Shown here: positions 22,584 to 33,169 of the stretch, piece after piece
Layout of the letters: each line of letters starts with the position of its first letter
Position numbering within the stretch: position 1 is the stretch's first letter
From: Trissonchulus latispiculum
Lineage: Eukaryota; Nematoda; Enoplea; Enoplida; Ironidae
DNA: 64,000 nt
Direction of reading: 5' to 3'
Assembly: GCA_030248195.1 (NCBI GenBank)
Contig: JASAND010011160.1
Coordinates: forward strand, 22,362-86,361
The notes under the pieces: model-generated
The model's database searches: none
What the model saw: the letters and a program-made list of their open reading frames with translations, nothing else
What the model was told of the DNA's origin: nothing
Position numbers and translations under genes: made by a program

Positions 22584-23132
22584 TTCCCGGTCGGACCTCT
22601 GAGCCATCCTGGGGTGGGTGATTTTTTGTTAAAATTTTAACAAATAATCACTTTCATATTTTGTTACTGAAGTCAGAACAGCAGCTGGAGCAAAACTAAC
22701 GCCAAATTCGAGTTCAGCGATCTCGAAAACCCTTATAGCCGTTGTTTTTGAGGTTGTATGACACTTCTGGGAGTCCAACCTGGTAACCAGCCGAGCCTGA
22801 ACCGTCCGACGGTAAACGTGAATCCGGCAGCCAGTATTAGACTATAGTTACCTACAAATGCCAGATTTGAATTCTGCGCACGAGAAAATCCCCTAGGACA
22901 TGTTTTTAGCCATTTCCGACTGCCCAGTTGGTACCTGGAAGGTCCGGAAGGGTCCGGCAGGGGTCACGTGACCGTGGGTCATATACCGCCAACATACGAA
23001 GTCCTACGTTTCTCTACCAAAACGACTGGAAATAAGTTATATATAATCACTCACAAACACGAAAAAACAACGTTTTAGCCTTTAAAACGGCATTTTAGAG
23101 CCACCAGACTTCATACTAGACCCTGCCGGGTC

Positions 23133-23465
23133 GAGTCGAGTTGGCCGAGTGGTCTAAGGCGCTGGTCAGAAGTTCCGATCTTACGGTCGATGGTTCGATC
23201 CCCAGAACCCACAAAGCTTTCTCGACTCTAGCGAACCCAGCTATCCATCCTTAACTGGTCGGTAAATGGGTACCACTACGACGGTGGGAAGGTAACAGGA
23301 GTCTGTGCAGAAGGGCCGGCCCCCCTTCCACGGATGCAGTCATCATTTGAGGTGACACTCCTGGCTCTACGGCTGAGAATCCGGGGATGAGCACCGGCAC
23401 CCCATGTCCTGTGGCAGGACGGAGATATCTCCTGGGGTAAACCTTTACCTTTTTTACCTGCCGGG
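23133..23465 (+). mobile_element. tRNA-derived SINE, copy 1
   Basis: The head resembles a Ser/Leu-type tRNA: box A TGGCCGAGTGG (23142-23152) and box B GGTTCGATCCC (23192-23202), so an internal RNA polymerase III promoter. The acceptor and anticodon stems do not pair, so this is not a working tRNA. The body from about 23225 (CCCAGCTATCCATCCTTAA...) matches the copy at 49085-49462 closely, including GGGCCGGCCCCCCTTCCACG. It ends at CCTTTACCTTTTT. Depends on LINE enzymes in trans by analogy with other SINEs. Confidence 0.82.
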
Positions 23466-23589
23466 GGCCGTCAGTGACCACTAAGACTTCGGCGGGGTGA
23501 GTTGCCCTAGTTGGAACACTAGGCTGGTGGTTTTGGGTTCTAAATATATACGTATAATAATACGTATAATATATCTAATCATAGGTTAA

Positions 23590-24000
23590 CGCGGGGGGGG
23601 TCTGGGGGGGGTCCATTTCCCCCCCAACCCGGACAAGGTACAAGCCCTATCGCCGTCGGGGACAAGGGGTAACGAAAAAATGGCCAAGGGGTAACGAAAA
23701 ACAGCCGGAAAAAATTAGTTTTTACTGTAAAATTTCAAAAAATTTCCGGCTTCGCCGGAATTTTTTAAATTAAATGTTTAATTTTTCGGGAAAATTGCGC
23801 AAAATTTTGAAATTTTTACCAAAAATTGAAGATTTTTTGCAAATTTTGACAAAAAATTGCTAATTTTAATAAAATTAGCGCTAATTTTTCGAACAATTTT
23901 AAAAAATTTTTCTTGAGGTACAAGCCCCCTGAAAATTTTTGTTCAAGGTACTAGCCCCCTCAAAAGTTTTCGGGGACAAGCCCCCCCCAGGACCCGACCC
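23590..24000. repeat. G-rich element remnant
   Basis: Runs of G and C at both ends (GGGGGGGTCTGGGGGGG, CAAGCCCCCCCC) around AT-rich DNA with TTCCGGCTTCGCCGGAA at 23743. Boundaries not resolved. Confidence 0.4.
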
Positions 24001-24704
24001 TATGTTAATGTATGTATCTAATATATCTAAAATTGATGAGAAAACGATGCTAGCTGCTCTCTGGGATCCGATCTGCCACTGATTGTTTGTTAACGAGTGA
24101 TTTTTTGTGAAACCGTTAACAAAAAAATCACGAACTTTCACCTACTTCAACTTACTGGTAGGTCGTAGAGCAGCGAAACTAGGGTGGTTTAAAGCTAAGC
24201 TTAGCCCAAGACCTATCCATGGGTCCTCAAAGTAATCGATTTGGCTTAGTTTTGTGAAAGTTCCAGCCAAAAAACCAAATTTTGATTTTTTTGTTAACCT
24301 TGCTATAGCCACTTTGGACCCGGGGGTCGAGAACCAAAATCCGAATTCCAGCCAGCTCAAAAAAACTTGGGGGGGGGCCAATTTTTAATATAACACTATG
24401 GACTCACTATGCTCTATTTATCCACGAAAAGAGAAATTTCCTAGCTATATCCTGGGATTTGATCTATGGGTGATTTTTTTGCGAACCCGTGATGTTTTTT
24501 GAATTCGTTAACAAAAAATCACAAAATTTTTTATTACTCTCGCTACACAAGGGCTATCGGCATGAAATTAGCAGCATATATATAGAGGGCGTCATTACCA
24601 GTTGATACGCATAATCAGAATTATTTCGATCGGACTTCATTTGCGACAATGGCAGCAAAATTTCTATTTTTGATTTTTTATTAACCTTGCTATATTCTGA
24701 CTAG

Positions 24705-24830
24705 TGATGTGCGCCGGAGCTCCGCTCCGACGGAGCTCCGGAGCGGAGCTCCGATTTTCGGTGCTCCGGAGCGAGCTTCTGCTCCGGAGCTCCGGGCTCC
24801 GGGTACCCGGAGCAGCCATTTTCAAGCTTT
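24705..24830. repeat. GGAGCTCCG palindrome cluster
   Basis: About ten overlapping copies of CGGAGCTCCG-like words following TAGTGATGTGCGCC, a hAT-style terminus. The other terminus is not found. The cluster can form many alternative hairpins. Confidence 0.55.
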
Positions 24831-25268
24831 GAATCCTGTCTGTGTTCATAAGTTGGGTAATGAAGCAACATTTGAACACTTTTAACGATTTCATTCTGTA
24901 GTCTCACGAACAGTGCGTAAAAACTGTAATTAATTAGAGCCCGTATTTTTAATTTTTCTATTTTCTCAAGACTGCTGTATGATTCGTTTTCTGGAGACAA
25001 CTTTTCCAACTTGTCCAGATGACAAAATTGAAAATTTAAATATATAATATATTCTAAACTATGACCTCTAAGAATTACTTCCATAAAAGTTTTTAATTAA
25101 TTGCAATTAATTAATCCATCAATTATTCCTTATTACGACAAAATCTATTCTTCTACGCAAACTTTCAATGTCTGCAAATGTTTTCTTTGCTTTTTCTCAC
25201 ACATCTTTTCTAATATGTTTCAGATAAAATTTCTCATTCAAATTTATTTATGATTATATTATATATAT
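24831..25268. other. No feature seen
   Basis: AT-rich. A 127-codon minus-strand frame crosses it, but its product resembles nothing I know and shares its C-terminal part with the palindrome cluster, so it is not called. Confidence 0.35.
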
Positions 25269-26249
25269 GTTACGGGCAGATGAATAAATTGGACACTTCT
25301 GAAAGTGTCCAGACAGATAGATAAATTATGCATGTGCGCAGACAGATAGATAAATTCTTACAATTATCGCATTCTGTCCGGACAGATGAGTAAATTATCT
25401 ATGTGTCCAGAATAAGGTTGGACAGATGCGTAAATTTTTAAACTAAGAACTATTAATGGAGAATATTTGTGCTTATAGCTGTTATTTAACTTCAGTATTA
25501 TTCTTTACTTTATTTTAAATAGTTAATTCATCGTTCTAAAGCAAAGCTTGTTATTATATTTTATTAGCTTATGATTGCTTAAATTTCAAAATGTCTTATT
25601 TGATTTTGTTAATTTTATAAATTATAACATTTTTATTTAATAATTATTTTGTGTACTTATTTGTATGTAATTGCCATTAAAAAGAGATTAGGCAATACGT
25701 ATATAAATAAATAATTATACGTTAGCATAAAATGTAAATTTAATTCTTGTTAGTTTCACCGTTGGTTTCCATTTTAAATTACGTTAAAATAACGGCACCA
25801 AAATTTCACAAATAAGTACATAAAATATATAATTAAAATTAATTAACAAATAAATAAATTATCAATAGCGATCAATAATTGGAACGAAATCTAATAAATG
25901 CTATATAAAATTAATTAAGTCAAGTAACAGATTTAAAATTTAATAAAATATAAGCTAATAAAATGTAGTAACAAGTCTTTAGAACAATGCATAAACTATA
26001 AAAAATAAAGTGACGAACAATACTGAAGTTAAACAACAGATATAAACACAAATATTCTGAACTGTTAGTTCTTAGTTTAAAAATTTACGCATCTGTCCAA
26101 CCTTGTTCTGGACACATAGATAATTTACTCATCTGTCCGGACAGAATGCGATAATTGTAAGAATTTATCTATCTGTCTGCGCACATGCATAATTTATCTA
26201 TCTGTCTGGACACTTTCAGAAGTGTCCAATTTATTCATCTGCCCGTAAC
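25269..26249. mobile_element. 981-bp fold-back element P1 with CAGATNNNTAAATT iterons
   Basis: Ends GTTACGGGCAGATGAAT and complement, set in (TA)n. The whole element is a palindrome centred near 25760 with a loop of about 100 bp. The outer 230 bp of each arm are nearly identical; the inner parts have diverged. Each outer arm has five iterons of the form CAGATNNNTAAATT (left arm at 25276, 25313, 25342, 25382, 25422), spaced 29-40 bp. No reading frame. The iterons look like transposase-binding sites. Confidence 0.8.
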
Positions 26250-26556
26250 ATATACATACTTTATTAAAAGATAAACAGTGGAGTGGATAAAAGCAAATCT
26301 GGTCCACATTGTTAAATTTGCAATAATTCAGTATGGATTGGAAAATTTAGTTTTTGACGAAATTCTCGTACGAATTTAATGGAGTCATAACTCCTAATCT
26401 TATAAAACTTAAACTTAGCAAATCTTGAAACAGTGAAACAATAGAATTAAACGGCAGTGTAAACGAACACATGCTTTTATATATAAATATACAAACGCAA
26501 CAAAATGCATAATCAAACAGCCATATATATATATATTCTGTGAAAATTTGTCAAAA
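26250..26556. other. No feature seen
   Basis: AT-rich spacer between P1 and the tandem duplication; its end carries no copy of the GTTTGTGG target site. Confidence 0.4.
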
Positions 26557-28735
26557 CAGGGATTTTTTTCAAAATCGGACCTGTGTAAATCTTGTGTAAA
26601 TTTAAATTTCAGTGTGTATTTTTGTTTGAAGCTGTGTAAAATCTAAAAGCATTGTTTTTCAGATATAATACGAAATAAAATAAATTTAAACGTTATTTTC
26701 CAATCATTCAAGTCAACGTTCTGCTAGCTGCACTTGTGTAACTTCACGGAAGAACCCAACGGGGAGTCCGGGGGGCGGAGCCCCCCAGATGCTGAGGAAA
26801 TTTTGTAAATTGTAATAAAATTCACAATGGAAAAGTCTATAAAGAAAGATTAATCAGTTAAGGGGGGGGGGGGTGCTACGAATTTCACTAAAAGTTCGAT
26901 GTTGGAAAAACTAGCTAGTCTTTTGCCATATAATAGTATTAAGTTTGGTGTAAAATAGTTTAAAGTTTGAAAGAATTCCATGCAGCTTAGCGTCCTGTGG
27001 AGCCATCAGAATTTAGTGTTGGCGGTCCAAAGCTCGACATGACACGTACACAAACTTTGCCTCGCCCTGATCGCTATGCGCAAAGTACAGTACCCAAATT
27101 TTCCAGAAATAGTACTGACATATAGCGCTTTGATATCGTGTAAAATAATCTTTAGACCAGTGTACACTTTTCTGTGCGATACAATCAAAGTGCGAAAAAT
27201 TGGGTCTTGTAGGTCTATACGGGTGGAGGTTAACTAACGTCTAATGAGCTGTGATTTATCAAGGGAGCCCAACTTTGCTCCAATTAATACTCCAAGTATC
27301 TGTCTTAACTTATGTAAAAAGGACGTGATTTCGTTAATCCCTGCGTTCGCAGTGATAGATTACATAATCGATAGTGTCGCTGTTTTTGGTGCCATTTCGA
27401 AGATGTGAGTCAATTACTCCAAAGTACTGCGGCAGAATCGGCTGAAACCTTGCGCATTACAGGCCAGTGAGTGTAGCAAGATGTGCAGAAAGCTAGGTCA
27501 CTAAACCTCGCTTCAATATTTAGAAATGCTAGATTTATTTCAAGAAGTATGGTTGGCTATCGCTCCGAAAAGCTCTAAGACAGTAGTAAACGCATACTGA
27601 ACGAAGGAAGCGTCATATCAAAAAACGGATGTCATATTCGGATTCAGCAGGTCAAATAACCCCTATAAGCACCTTTTTGGCAAAATCGGAGACAAAAAAT
27701 GTTTTGACCCCATTTTTACTGCGCTTAGCTAGCTTTTCAGGTGTAAAAATAAGGGTTATTTCTTAACAAAAAGTTTGCTAGCACACAAACCAGAAAACCA
27801 AAACCCTCGAAACTCACAGACAGTTTGCCCCTAATAGAGCCTGATATTTGGTAAAAAGCTGGGGTAGGCTAGGGGCTGACAATTTTATTAGATCGAAAAC
27901 AGCGCACGGTCACATCGCAACTTTTTGTCAAATTTCAAACTTTGAGCTGTTATAGCTGAAGAAGGAAGCAACGCTCGAAAGCCGGAATACTTTTAATATT
28001 TAGCACTAGTAACAGTTAACATTTGTGGCTAAAAGTTTCAGAATTGGTCAAACCGTTAATCCACCAGAGTTCAGAAAATCTTTTTCAAAAAACCCACTTT
28101 TCGCACCAAAATTTCGACTTGGCGTAGTGCCAGAATCGATGTGTGTTAGATATAATAATGCCCACTACGGACTATTTAACCACTATTTAACCTTGATATG
28201 TTAGCTAATCATATGCCAAAAGGTAGGTCTCTCTGAAGAAGTTGGGCAAAACCGTTCGTAGCCCCCCCCCTTAAATGTCAAAACTAGATCTCCTACTGAA
28301 ACGATTTCTTTATTTTTCCAACTTTTTGGAATACTTTTTCTCTCAAACACGCTGGTTACGTACTAAAAGGTTTGAAGCTTTAATTGCTGCTGGGGATGGA
28401 TCCATTATGGACAGAAAACACCAATTCTACAATAGATACCTAGAACAGCGGGGGGTCTGAGGGGCGCAGCCCCCCAGAAGTTGAGAAATTTTTTGAAAAA
28501 TTAAAATTTAAAATTAAATGATTGGAAAGAGGTGGGGTCTGGGGGCGGCAGCCCCCAGCTAAAAGCTAGAGCTATTTTAAATATAAAAGGCTTGAAAACT
28601 ATTTTTTCAGAGCACTTTTTGCCAAACATATTCAAAAATTTTGCTGTGTATTTTTGTGTGTAAATTAGTTTTTCACTGTGTAAATTTATTTTTTTTGTGT
28701 AAATACACAGTATTTTACACAAAAAGAAAACCATG
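26557..28735. mobile_element. hAT-like non-autonomous element H1, copy 1
   Basis: Begins CAGGGATTTTTTTCAAAA and ends AAAAGAAAACCATG, a short imperfect terminal repeat (CAxGGxTTTT). Both subterminal zones repeat TGTGTAAAT-like words. No transposase. On the right it runs into LINE sequence through GTTTGTGG; on the left this target copy is missing. Copy 2 (33170-35340) has both. Interior G-rich hairpins lie near 26772, 28449 and 28540. Confidence 0.72.
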
Positions 28736-29760
28736 GTTTGTGGCAAATTACTTAATTGGATTAAAGGTTTTCTTTCTGACAGAACTCAGTTCGTGGAATT
28801 GAATGGTTGTAAATCAGCTAGATCGAAAGTTACAAGTGGAGTTCCTCAAGGAACTGTTCTCGGCACTGTTCTTTTCCTCATTTTTATTAATGATATTGTT
28901 ACTTCAGTTAAGTCCGCTAAAATTCTGATTTATGCCGATGACGTTAAACTGTACATTGAAACTTGTCGATCTACCGTTTCTGATCCACGTTTACAGGAAG
29001 AACTTAGGCGGCTGTATGAATGGTCGTTAACATGGCAACTGAGTCTTGCCATTTCTAAATGTTCAGTCTCTGTTTACGGTCCAAGCATACAACCGCCGCT
29101 ATACACTATAAATAATGAAATTTTGCCAATTACTTTGAGCATGCGTGATCTTGGATTTTTAATTAGCAGTGATTTCAAATTTAGTGAGCATTGCGAAAAT
29201 ATTTTTAAAAAAGCTATGAGAGTGCAAGCTTTGTTTTTTAGAGTTTTTAAGTGCAGAGACAAAAATTTTATGCTTAAATTTTTTACAACTTATGTCAGAC
29301 CTATAGTTGAATCGGGTAGTGCAGTCTGGTCTCCTCATCTTTTAAAAGATATAGACCAAATAGAAAATATCCAGCACAGGTTTACAAAGCGAATATATAC
29401 CTGCTGTAGCTGATTTGCCGTATAAACAACGCTTGATACAATTAGGCTTAGATTCACTTGAATTAAGGCGAATACGAACAGATCTCAAGGTAATGTACAA
29501 AATAGTTACCCAAATTTTTGATGTCCCCTTTGATATGGCTTTTCAGTACGCTACACAATCTGGTACCAGAAGTCATAGTCTGAGAATTAATTTACCTAGG
29601 AGAGTATCTTCTAATTCTTTAAATAACTTATTTCATATCAGAATAGTCGCAATGTGAAATTTACTCCTGAGCTTGTAGTTACAGCTCAAAGCTTTAACAC
29701 TTTTAGTAATGCTTTGGCTTCCGTTGATTTATCAGGTTTTGTTAGGGGGCGTGGGGTCAG
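28736..29760 (+). pseudogene. LINE reverse transcriptase, C-terminal part, copy 1 (broken)
   Basis: The frame from 28736 reads KLLNWIKGFLSDRTQF, the RT motif SGVPQGTVLGTVLF and the catalytic motif LIYADDVKLYI, typical of CR1/Jockey-type LINEs. At about 29405 the frame shifts by one and continues as LPYKQRLIQLGLDSLELRR to the usual LINE tail GTRSHSLRI...MWNLLPE. In this copy a stop (ATGTGA near 29652) and a 1-base loss break the last part as well. The N-terminal half lies elsewhere (31424-32022). Confidence 0.85.
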
Positions 29761-31423
29761 CTGATCACGTAATCCTCCCTCGCCCTGCTCTATATTTAGG
29801 CGACATACATATATATATACGTTTGATTTGTTGTTTGCTCTTGATTTGTTTAGTTCCTACTAACAACAGTTTAAATCGTCTAACCATATATTTCTCGTAA
29901 TTGTAACCGTAATGATAGTATGTTACCTTATATCGAGTAAACACCTTTAGATTTAGATTTAATAACATAGGCGATTTGTTAAAAAACACAAAAAGTAAAT
30001 AGTACGTATACTTATATAAATACACAAATAGTGTAAATAAATATAAATAACCATAGTTTCCTGGGGGGGTATTCCGATCCCCCCAAAATTTTCGACCAAC
30101 TTTACCCCCCCAGATTTTTTGACTTACCCTCCCCAACTTTCGGCTACCCCCCCCCCCCCACCGAACCCCCCAACGATTTTTGGTCCCAAAAAGTTAGCTG
30201 ATTCTGGCTTAAAAATTGTTCATTTTTTGAAACATTTTTCTCAAATTTTGTCTTAAAATCACTTTAAAACGGTGCAAAAGCGCCTAAAACCTTAAACACA
30301 AGCATTATTTTGAAGAAAAAAGGGCCAAATTACAGAAAATTTTGCATTTTTTGGCCATTTTTTCGAAATTTCGAGGTCCGAATTCTGGGGGGGGGTTCCG
30401 GGGGGTACCGCCCATCACATTTCGGGGGTCGACCACCAAAATCCCAAGATTTATCCCCCCCCCCCGAGACACTAAGTTCCAGGGAAACTATGCCCCCAAC
30501 TGGGGCGGGGGGGGGAGATGTTGGCAATTTACACCAAATTTAGCATAACTTTACAACACAGGTTCTCCCTGTGGTAGGGGGTAGGTAGTCCCGCCGAAAA
30601 ACGGCGAAAAATTGGGTATCTTTAGGGCAAATTTTGGTAAATTTTTCAAAAATGTACTATTTTTTGGCTTAAAGTGTTTATCATTGCGAGAAATACATGT
30701 TTCTAACTGTATTATGTGCTTTCTGACTCATTATTAATCTTACCAAGTTTTCGAGTATAAAAACAATGTCTCTAATGTCGAAATTGCTTCATAGTTGAAC
30801 GTTCATTGGCATTGGAAACGGCTGAAAATGCGATCTTGGCATAAAAATAGAAAACTTTTCTTGGGGGAGGGTGGGAGGGGAGGTTCCTGGGGAAGTGTTG
30901 GGTGGTTTTCATTGGGGGCCCCCAAGAAAAGTTGGGAGGGGGGCGGGAGCCCGCGCCACCCCAAATCTCCGTTACACCTATGGGAGGGGTAGAAAAAATT
31001 TTTAGGGGGTAGGGTCGGTGACCCCTCCATTTTGGGGGAGGAGCACAACCCCCCCCCAACACACCTATTGGGGGAGGTCTAAAAAGGGGGCCCGCCCCCA
31101 AGATTTCGGGGGAGGCCCCCATAGGTCGTGTAACGGGGATTTGGGTTGGGGGCCCCCTCCCCCGGAATTTGGGGTGCCCCTTTTAGACCCCCACAAACCT
31201 CCCCCAAAAACAATTTTCTATTTTTATGCTAAAAATCGCATTTTCAGCCATTGCTAATGGCAGTGTTTTTTTTTGCTCAAAAACGCGTGTAATTACACAC
31301 TTTTTCTGGAAAATAGCAAAAAAATTTTGGCGACTGTGTAACGTTACACGAAAATTTTGGACAAATTTTACCAAATGGTCGGAACTTTTTCCAATGCTCA
31401 TTCATTTGTTTCCACACATTTAC
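29761..31423. repeat. LINE 3' end plus G-rich segment A, copy 1
   Basis: 29761 to about 30050 is the LINE 3' untranslated part (GTCAGCTGATCACGTAATCC start). From about 30050 come several G/C-run blocks typical of small elements here, including TGTAACGGGGATTTGGG. The whole stretch recurs at 36368-38033. The frames through it are artefacts of G runs. Confidence 0.7.
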
Positions 31424-32022
31424 AGTTTAGTAGTGTTTTCACTGTTGATAATGGTACCTTGCCTGACATTCCAAGTTTTGCGGATTCCAAAATAGATAGT
31501 GTAAATATAACGGAAGAAGTAATTTCCAAATATATAGATAAGCTTCCAAATAAAAAATCGGCTGGACCGGATGGGTTTTCTTCTTTTCTGCTAAGGAATA
31601 TCAAGCCAGTTATATTGAAACCACTACAACGAATATTTATTGAGTTTTAATTCTGGGATTTTACCACGTCAATGGTTGGACGCAAGGATAGTCCCCATTT
31701 ACAAGCGAAAAGGAAAAAATTCGGACCCTGCAAATTATAGGCCGGTGAGTTTAACGTGTGTTTGCTGTAAACTCTTTGAAAGTATTATCCGAGACGCGCT
31801 GGTAGATTACTTTAATATTAATAAGTTATTTTGTCCGCAACAGCATGGTTTTTTGAAAAGAAAATCAACAGTTTCAAATGTTTTGATGTCAGTTTTTGAC
31901 TGGGAGGAAATAGTTAATAAAGGAAAGGCAGTGCATACATGTTATTTAGATTTAGCGAAGGCCTTCGATACAGTTACTCATGCAAAATTGTTGTTCAAAT
32001 TAACAAAATATGGTGTTTGTGG
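31424..32022 (+). pseudogene. LINE reverse transcriptase, N-terminal part (5'-truncated, split)
   Basis: Reads SSVFTVDNGTLPDIPSF, then KSAGPDGFSSFLLR, and after a one-base shift near 31645 SGILPRQWLDARIVPIYK, NYRPVSLTCVCCKLFESII, HGFLKRKSTVSNVL and motif A LDLAKAFDTVTHAKLL. It stops at KYGVCG, where H1 is inserted with target site GTTTGTGG. The C-terminal half continues at 35341 after the insertions. No endonuclease domain is present, so the 5' half of the LINE is lost. Confidence 0.87.
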
Positions 32023-32026
32023 CAGG

Positions 32027-33165
32027 CACTAGCGTAGATACGGGGCGGGCGGGGCGGGCGGCCGCCCTCCCCGAAATAATGGCTTTGCCCCCCTGAAAAT
32101 TTGGGCAAATGAAAAATTTTACGCCCGCGCGGAGCGCGGGCGTTTAATGTGATTAGAAACATGCACAAATTGTACATTAATGCTTCAAAATAGCTCAACA
32201 TTGATGCATTTTCTACACCATTAAAAAATTTTTGCGCCTTCGGCGCGAATTTTGGCTATTTACATTATCAAAATTATTATTTTTCATTAAGCATGCTAAC
32301 GAATGTTTGTATATATAACTACTTGCTTTGCAGTTTTGCTGTTAAATATCTGCGTTATTCCCAACATCTCAGCTTCGGCATAATTGGTTGATATAATCAG
32401 GATACGCAGTTCTTAATGGGAGCATCCTAATAGTTTGAGTTTTCGGACAAGACAGTAAACGTAGAAAATAGCAAATATATAAAGGTGCGAAATGTTGTTA
32501 GACAATTGATAAATCATTGTAAAGAATTAAATGTTTCAATAGCGTTTAATGGCGAACTTTAAAAATTTTCTCAACTTCTGGGGGGTCCGCCCCCAGACCC
32601 CCCGTTTGGGACTTGTGTACCTATTATAATTAGACCTCTGCTAGTTTGCTTTACTTTACCTTAGTTTACCTGCTTTGTAGTTCTGTTATTAACTGCATTA
32701 TTCCAAACATGATCTGCCTTCAACGACGGATAATGGATATGCTTAGAATACCCTGTTCCAAATGGGAGCATCTTAGTCTTAGTTTTCGTACGGGATTGTG
32801 GAAGTCAAAAATTTAAATAGGTAGCAAATTAAACTACAAAATTTAGTTTGGGAACTGATAATATACAATGCAAAGAATTCAATGTTTCAGCAGCGTTTTA
32901 ACGGCAAAATTTAAAAATTTTCTCAACTTCTGGGGGCTCCGCCCCCAGACCCCCCGCTTTGGGTTTTTGCGTGCCGCTTTCGGTTACAACAGCATTAAGC
33001 TATGTATATATATATATATGTACTGAACTAGAAAACATATTAACAGGGAAAGTTACAGCATATGTAGCGTGCATACAATTATTGCGCAAAAAATGAAATT
33101 TGCCCCCCCCCCCAGCCTTCGGTCAACACCGCCCCCCCTGAAAATTTTTCGTACCTACGCTACTG
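32027..33165. mobile_element. hAT-like element H2 inserted in the end of H1
   Basis: Ends CACTAGCGTAGATAC and CCTACGCTACTG, with 8-bp direct repeat GTGGCAGG (32019-32026, 33166-33173). The last four bases of this repeat are the first four of H1, so H2 landed exactly across the H1 terminus. The interior has G runs, GCGCCTTCGGCGCG, and two copies of a CTGGGGG-CCCCCAG hairpin module. No transposase. Confidence 0.82.
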
Positions 33166-33169
33166 GTGG

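Larger units (their letters stand above)
20795..24690. repeat. Zone of recurring GTGATTTTTTG...CAAAAAATCAC hairpins
   Basis: Variants of GTTAACAAAAAATCAC and its complement occur near 20802, 21747, 22242, 22620, 24095, 24290, 24475 and 24672, usually as pairs that form hairpins. The phrase TAGCAAGGTTAACAAAA (20797, 22236) recurs inverted at 24290 and 24672. A diverged phrase like AAATTCGAGYTCWGCGA occurs near 21836, 22695 and 22866. Old nested elements are the likely source; no coding frame is present. Confidence 0.55.

Noticed and set aside
24701..25084. 127-codon minus-strand frame
   Set aside because: Its end lies in the GGAGCTCCG cluster and the rest is AT-rich with unusual composition; no domain.
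30310..31257. Pro/Gly-rich frames in segment A
   Set aside because: G-run artefacts; frames change with run length between the two copies, so no selection on a protein.
32027..33165. Autonomous hAT transposon
   Set aside because: No transposase or hAT dimerisation motif in any frame; the element is non-autonomous.
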